Positions 6,571-10,140 of a stretch of DNA of 10,140 nt are shown one piece after another (position 1 is the stretch's first letter; each line of letters opens with the position of its first letter). The translations under genes and the position numbers were made by a program. This DNA is from Bordetella parapertussis. GTDB lineage: Bacteria > Pseudomonadota > Gammaproteobacteria > Burkholderiales > Burkholderiaceae_C. The stretch is from positions 1 through 10,140 of the forward strand of contig CAMCWS010000073.1 in the NCBI GenBank assembly GCA_945882755.1, given 5' to 3'. Below the pieces are notes generated by a model that worked only from the letters and a program-made list of their open reading frames with translations, was not told the DNA's origin and ran no database searches.

Positions 6571-7695
6571 TCAATCCAATATCTTGGAGTTGAACATGGT
6601 GCCATCCAAGTCCAAGGGGTAGTCCATGTCTTTGATGATCGTCAACAAGCCTTGGAAGACAAAAATCACCAGCAATTGCACAAACAAACCGGTGATGCCG
6701 GGTGTTGCCATCATCACCAGCACAAAATAAAGATTGGCCAGCAAACCTAACCAGCCATAAAAAGCCGGCGGAAAGGTAATTTGCGTGGTGGTCAGCAGGC
6801 CAGACACACGTTGCACCAGCACTGCATGAAACGGCACATCCATGCTGGGTCGTGTTTTGACCACTGCACGGACTTGGCTGAGAAAGTTTGAAGAACTTTC
6901 TTTCATGGCTGCATAGCTGAGATGGCCCTCAACAAAGGTAGCCATGTCTTTGCGGAAGGTGCCGAAAATAGAAGAGCGCTGCTCGGGGGTGACGTTTTCA
7001 AAAACGTCCTTGAAGTCACGCTCAAAATTGTCAACCGCATCCATGGTGGTTCTGTGCATTTCAGTGATCAAGTCCCGCTTGCGGTTGACCACACCAAAGG
7101 TAATGGCCAGAGCAATACCCATGACAGAGCCCACCGCTGTGACCGCCAACAGCAAAATAGGGCGCTCAACGTATTGGTAAATATTGAGTTGCAAGGTTTT
7201 GTCCACTGAGCTCACCAATACCCGCAAACCCAAGTGCGCGGCCATATTGCCAAACACCAGGCTGAAGACAGAGATGCCCAAAATTTCGGTCAGCAAACTG
7301 CTCATGCGCAAGAGTTGCAAGACACGCAACAGCCTGAACAAGCGCAACAAACCCAGAACCTCAAGGTGTTGCTCTGGCATTAACCCCCAATAGGCCATCA
7401 CCACCAAGGCGGACGGAACAATGGCCAAGAAATCAAATACCAACAAAATAAAATTCTTGGCGTCTGTCAGTGGCTGGGTCGCGATACGCAGCAAGAAATC
7501 GATGGAAAACACCACCAAGAAAAACAGCTCAAACCACATCACCCAAGTTTGGGTATGTTGAAAAGCCTGAGGCAACTCTAAACTGAAAAACAAAAACAAC
7601 ACCGACAGCACAATGGTGAACAACACCAATGACAAATACCTTTTTCCCCATAAGGTGGTGGGGTGTTGCAGTTCATCGCGTAAATTAACTGACAT
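6571..7695 (-). CDS. Voltage-sensor domain protein without K+ pore, C-terminal bestrophin-like (DUF4239-like) half
   Basis: This is a 374-residue membrane protein. The N-terminal four segments form a voltage-sensor domain: S1 about 21-41, S2 about 53-71 with E56 and D66, S3 about 82-101 with D88, and S4 about 112-134 with arginines 118, 121, 124 and 130. After S4 there is no TVGYGD-type filter. A further membrane segment (about 179-203) ends in NRKRD. A soluble, mostly helical region follows (about 210-305), with conserved-looking blocks such as FGTFRKDM. Two close hydrophobic stretches (about 312-330 and 335-354) precede an IIKDMDYPL ending. The segment-soluble-two-segment layout and the acidic DxxxPL end resemble the bestrophin-like DUF4239 family; I hold this with moderate confidence. 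The ATG at 7695 is well supported by AAAGGAG six bases upstream. It is the last gene before the terminator, 26 bp after the CLC gene. Transport or signalling role unknown. Confidence 0.8.
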   Translation of the reverse strand: MSVNLRDELQHPTTLWGKRYLSLVLFTIVLSVLFLFFSLELPQAFQHTQTWVMWFELFFLVVFSIDFLLRIATQPLTDAKNFILLVFDFLAIVPSALVVMAYWGLMPEQHLEVLGLLRLFRLLRVLQLLRMSSLLTEILGISVFSLVFGNMAAHLGLRVLVSSVDKTLQLNIYQYVERPILLLAVTAVGSVMGIALAITFGVVNRKRDLITEMHRTTMDAVDNFERDFKDVFENVTPEQRSSIFGTFRKDMATFVEGHLSYAAMKESSSNFLSQVRAVVKTRPSMDVPFHAVLVQRVSGLLTTTQITFPPAFYGWLGLLANLYFVLVMMATPGITGLFVQLLVIFVFQGLLTIIKDMDYPLDLDGTMFNSKILD

Positions 7696-7701
7696 GGTGA
7701 A

Positions 7702-7708
7702 CTCCTTT
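7702..7708 (-). promoter_or_regulatory. Strong Shine-Dalgarno of the voltage-sensor/bestrophin-like gene
   Basis: AAAGGAG on the minus strand, six bases before the ATG at 7695, is the best ribosome binding site in this operon. The upstream CLC and channel genes lack comparable sites and may depend on coupling. Confidence 0.75.
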
Positions 7709-7721
7709 GCGGGTAGAAATA

Positions 7722-9014
7722 TTACTTTGAAGCTGTCGGTGCAGGACTGAAAGCAGGAATCAGGCGAAGCATCAAGGTTTCATACATGCTGACGCGGCAC
7801 AGCAAACGCGCAGCCCAATTGGCCAAAAAGCTCATCACCAACATAGCCAAAATGTGGTCATACATGCCGGTCATTTCAACCACCACCAAGGTGGCGGTCA
7901 GGGGAGCTTGAATGACCCCAGCCAAGAAAGCCGCCATGCCAGCGGCAATCAGAAAAACACGGTCATTGCCATCGCCAAAATACAGCGACAAGTCTTGTCC
8001 CAAGCCTGCACCAATGGACAGCGATGGTGCCAAGATGCCGCCAGGAATACCCGTCGCAAAACTCAAGGTGGTGGACAACCACTTCATGAAGCCAAAGCCC
8101 TCAAGCTGGGCGTATTGCGGCGATAAGTTGAGCATTTCATAAGCAATCGCATTGCCACTGCCTAAGGTCAGACCTTGGCAGGCAATGGCCAACACCGCCA
8201 AGACCAGACCGACAGTGCCAGCCAACAGGGCGGCGTGCAGAGGTGTTTTGGTTGCCGGCAGCCATTTGGGTAAGCCAATGGCCATCACCCACGTCATGGC
8301 ACCTGCCAACAAGCCGCAAAAAATACACTCGGCGATCAACAGGCCAAAGGTGGGCAGACTGGGCACAGGCACATTCAAGGTCAAGGGTGAATAACCTTCA
8401 AAAAACCGGTAACTGGCCCAAGCCGACAACACGATGCACAACACGGCAAACCCTCGGTGTCTCAGGTAGCGACGTGAACCCAGCTCTTCAAAAGCGTACA
8501 TAGCGCCAGCCAAAGGGGTGGTGAAAGCAGACGCCAAACCTGCAGCACCACCGATGATGGCCAAGGTTCGGGGGTCAATGCGAACACGACGCACAGCGTT
8601 CATGCTCCAACTCGTCATGATGGCCGCCCCGATTTGCACAGCAGGCCCTTCACGTCCAATCGAGGCACCACACAACATGCCCAAAATCACCATCAAAGTT
8701 TTGATAAGTGCTTGAAAAGGCGAGACCAAAGTTTTGAGCATGGAGCGCACACGCCCCATGTGAATCACGGCCATTACTTGCGGAATGCCACTGCCGCCGG
8801 CCTGAGGCGCCCAGGTCATGGTGAAGTAGCGGATCAAGGCAAACCCCAGTGGCATGACCAGCAACAACCAATAAGGGTTGTGATTGAAGAGCACTTGGTT
8901 CCACGACAGCGCCCACGCTTCGCCTTTGGTCAGGAGATACATCGCCACAGCCACCCACAGGGGGCCCAAAAGAATCAGGAAATAGTCTCTGCTGCGGCGT
9001 AAGAATTTAGGCAT
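7722..9014 (-). CDS. CLC-type chloride channel / Cl-/H+ antiporter
   Basis: This is a 430-residue integral membrane protein of the CLC family, expected to act as a dimer exchanging chloride for protons. All anion-pathway motifs are present: GSGIP (74-78), GREGP (120-124) with the gating glutamate E122, and GIPGGILAP (322-330), where the usual phenylalanine of GGIFAP is leucine. The internal proton glutamate of exchangers appears kept in AFEEL (E176-E177), and Y411 is a candidate for the central tyrosine. These features favour an antiporter over a channel. There are no CBS domains, which is normal for short bacterial members. The ATG at 9014 follows the stop of the atypical channel gene by 6 bases, with no clear ribosome binding site, so translation is probably coupled. 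In the operon it could balance charge or pH changes caused by its neighbours; that is inference. Confidence 0.95.
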   Translation of the reverse strand: MPKFLRRSRDYFLILLGPLWVAVAMYLLTKGEAWALSWNQVLFNHNPYWLLLVMPLGFALIRYFTMTWAPQAGGSGIPQVMAVIHMGRVRSMLKTLVSPFQALIKTLMVILGMLCGASIGREGPAVQIGAAIMTSWSMNAVRRVRIDPRTLAIIGGAAGLASAFTTPLAGAMYAFEELGSRRYLRHRGFAVLCIVLSAWASYRFFEGYSPLTLNVPVPSLPTFGLLIAECIFCGLLAGAMTWVMAIGLPKWLPATKTPLHAALLAGTVGLVLAVLAIACQGLTLGSGNAIAYEMLNLSPQYAQLEGFGFMKWLSTTLSFATGIPGGILAPSLSIGAGLGQDLSLYFGDGNDRVFLIAAGMAAFLAGVIQAPLTATLVVVEMTGMYDHILAMLVMSFLANWAARLLCRVSMYETLMLRLIPAFSPAPTASK

Positions 9015-9020
9015 GGTTGA

Positions 9021-9953
9021 TTATGAGCTTGCCTGAGTTCCTGACAGTCTCTTTTCTTCCTCCATTTGTTCAATCAATGATTCAACCTGGGCATCGGTCA
9101 TGCCAAATTTGGCTTGCATGGACTTGAGACGCTCTTGCTCTTCTTCGGTCACCACACCATCGGCCAATATTTCGCGCAATTCCATTTCATAAAGCGCTTC
9201 TCGCCGTTCGACCTGCGCTGTGTAGGCCGTGGCCACCACGCCAGTCAAAATCGCAGCCAACGCAATGGAGAGAACTTGGGTAAGTATGACCAACACAGAG
9301 CCAACAAACGTGATGGGTTCAATATTTCCCCAGCCAGCAATGATGGTGATAAAAAACCAATGCATGGCTGCGGGTATGGAGGGGAATACCTCAGGTTGCG
9401 CATGACCTTCAATGATGTAAATCATGGAAGAAAAAAGCAAGCTTGCAATGAACATCAAAAAGATGGCCGATGAAAAAGAATCACGCTCCGACTTCACGGC
9501 TGCAATCATGTCGTCGAAAGCCGAGTTGTAGCGTGAGAGTTTGAAAATACGCAGCAAGCGAAACATGCGCAAGACACGCAAATCCGCGCCAGGAAAGAGC
9601 AGTTGCAGGTAAAAAGGGATGGTGCTGAAAAAATCGACCAGTCCATAAAAACTGAAGATGTACTCTCTTCGCCCATTTTGAGTTGTTGAGTTAGGCGGGT
9701 ATTTGGCACCTGCAGACCAAACCCGCAGCACATATTCAACCGAGAATACAACCACACTGAAAAAGTCGAAAGCATGCAGTGGCGTGGCATAAGCGGTGTG
9801 GATTTCTGGCACGGACTCCAAAATGATCACAATCACGTTCAGCACCACCAAGGTGGCAATGAAATACTCAGTCCACTTACTGGCTCGGTCGACCACCTCA
9901 CCATCCAGAATTTCCAAGGTGCGGCGCTGAAGTTTTTTATAGGGCGTGGTCAT
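9021..9953 (-). CDS. Voltage-gated-type ion channel with atypical pore signature and helical tail
   Basis: This 310-residue six-transmembrane protein follows the Kv plan: S1 about 29-48, S2 about 62-80, S3 about 99-120, S4 with R126, R129, R132, R135 and K138, S5 about 160-182, pore 195-213, and S6 about 215-245. The pore is odd. Where K+ channels read TTVGYGD, this one reads IIAGWGN (204-210), with GWG kept but the threonines and the aspartate replaced, so K+ selectivity cannot be assumed. After S6 comes a charged helical tail (about 250-300) with the core ILADGVVTEEEQERLK, then QAKFGMTDAQVESL. The upstream partial gene ends in a similar tail, so the two are probably tandem paralogues. The ATG at 9953 overlaps the upstream TGA (ATGA), indicating coupling. 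The fold is secure; ion selectivity and function are unknown. Confidence 0.88.
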   Translation of the reverse strand: MTTPYKKLQRRTLEILDGEVVDRASKWTEYFIATLVVLNVIVIILESVPEIHTAYATPLHAFDFFSVVVFSVEYVLRVWSAGAKYPPNSTTQNGRREYIFSFYGLVDFFSTIPFYLQLLFPGADLRVLRMFRLLRIFKLSRYNSAFDDMIAAVKSERDSFSSAIFLMFIASLLFSSMIYIIEGHAQPEVFPSIPAAMHWFFITIIAGWGNIEPITFVGSVLVILTQVLSIALAAILTGVVATAYTAQVERREALYEMELREILADGVVTEEEQERLKSMQAKFGMTDAQVESLIEQMEEEKRLSGTQASS

Positions 9954-10140
9954 GAGCGAACCCCAGCGGATTTACTTTTCACCCTTTGCAACATGGCCTC
10001 AACCTGCAAATCCGAGAAGCGGTATTGCGCCTGTAAGCGTTTGAGAGCCGCTTGTTCCTCATCCGACATTTGTCCGTCTTTGAACACTTCGCGCAATTGC
10101 GATTCAAATGCAGCCTTCTTACGCGCCACTTGGTTAGAGA
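9950..10140 (-). CDS. 3' end of upstream operon gene with channel-tail-like helical domain (partial)
   Basis: The minus-strand frame is open from the right edge to a TGA at 9950-9952 and gives the last 62 residues of a protein. They read as a charged helical tail with the core REVFKDGQMSDEEQAALK, then QAQYRFSDLQVEAML. This lines up along its whole length with the tail of the next gene (LREILADGVVTEEEQERLK, QAKFGMTDAQVESL), sharing LRE, DG, EEQ, LK, QA, D and QVE at the same spacing. The rest is outside the window, but a second voltage-gated-type channel is likely; that is inference from the shared tail and the ATGA overlap with the following gene. The tail has the look of short DGxxTxEE helical modules (SHOCT- or TerB-like), without a firm family match. 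Confidence 0.75.
   Translation of the reverse strand, partial: SNQVARKKAAFESQLREVFKDGQMSDEEQAALKRLQAQYRFSDLQVEAMLQRVKSKSAGVRS

Noticed and set aside
8634..9002. Plus-strand open frame of 122 codons
   Set aside because: It is antisense to the CLC gene, whose conserved motifs run through the same bases.

Overview
The window looks like chromosome of a freshwater-type betaproteobacterium, probably Burkholderiales and perhaps Comamonadaceae. This rests on the UrtE and UreD protein style, the cupin and CDP-diacylglycerol hydrolase families, and moderate GC. The placement is from recognition only; no search was run. Coding density is very high: there is no gene-free stretch above about 160 bases and several genes overlap by a few bases.

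Left part (1-3250). The window opens with the 3' end of urtE, the last ATPase gene of the urea ABC transporter, on the plus strand. It runs convergently into a minus-strand group. In transcription order this group is a CDP-diacylglycerol pyrophosphatase-like protein with a signal peptide (2921 to 2256), a secreted glycerophosphodiester phosphodiesterase (2187 to 961), and a small membrane-anchored CxxCxxCC cysteine cluster protein (964 to 509) whose GTG start overlaps the preceding TGA. The first two suggest turnover of phospholipids outside the cytoplasm. A small plus-strand cupin gene (2955-3248) diverges from this group and lacks the usual metal-binding histidines.

Middle part (3254-6570). 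A lone ureD (urease nickel-insertion chaperone) lies on the minus strand, tightly coupled to the gene before it. That gene encodes a ZIP-like metal transporter with a Crp-type cyclic-nucleotide-binding domain inserted between membrane segments. Next upstream is a voltage-gated K+ channel with a canonical TTVGFGD filter and a C-terminal four-cysteine (zinc-ribbon-like) tail. A strong intrinsic terminator at 6515-6544 separates this set from the next operon.

Right part (6571-10140). A second minus-strand operon continues past the window edge. In transcription order it holds the 3' end of a gene with a short helical tail, a six-TM voltage-gated-type channel with a very unusual pore signature (IIAGWGN in place of TTVGYGD) and a tail homologous to that of its upstream neighbour, a CLC-type Cl-/H+ antiporter, and a voltage-sensor protein with no K+ pore but a C-terminal half that resembles bestrophin-like (DUF4239) proteins. 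The genes are separated by -4, 6 and 26 bp, and the operon ends at the terminator.

Taken together, about 6 kb holds three or four voltage-sensing membrane proteins, a CLC exchanger and a gated-looking ZIP transporter beside urea and urease genes. The most notable candidate for an undescribed system is the right-hand operon: an atypical-filter channel, a CLC and a poreless voltage sensor, possibly acting in membrane-potential or anion/cation balance. That joint role is inference from gene order and domain content only.
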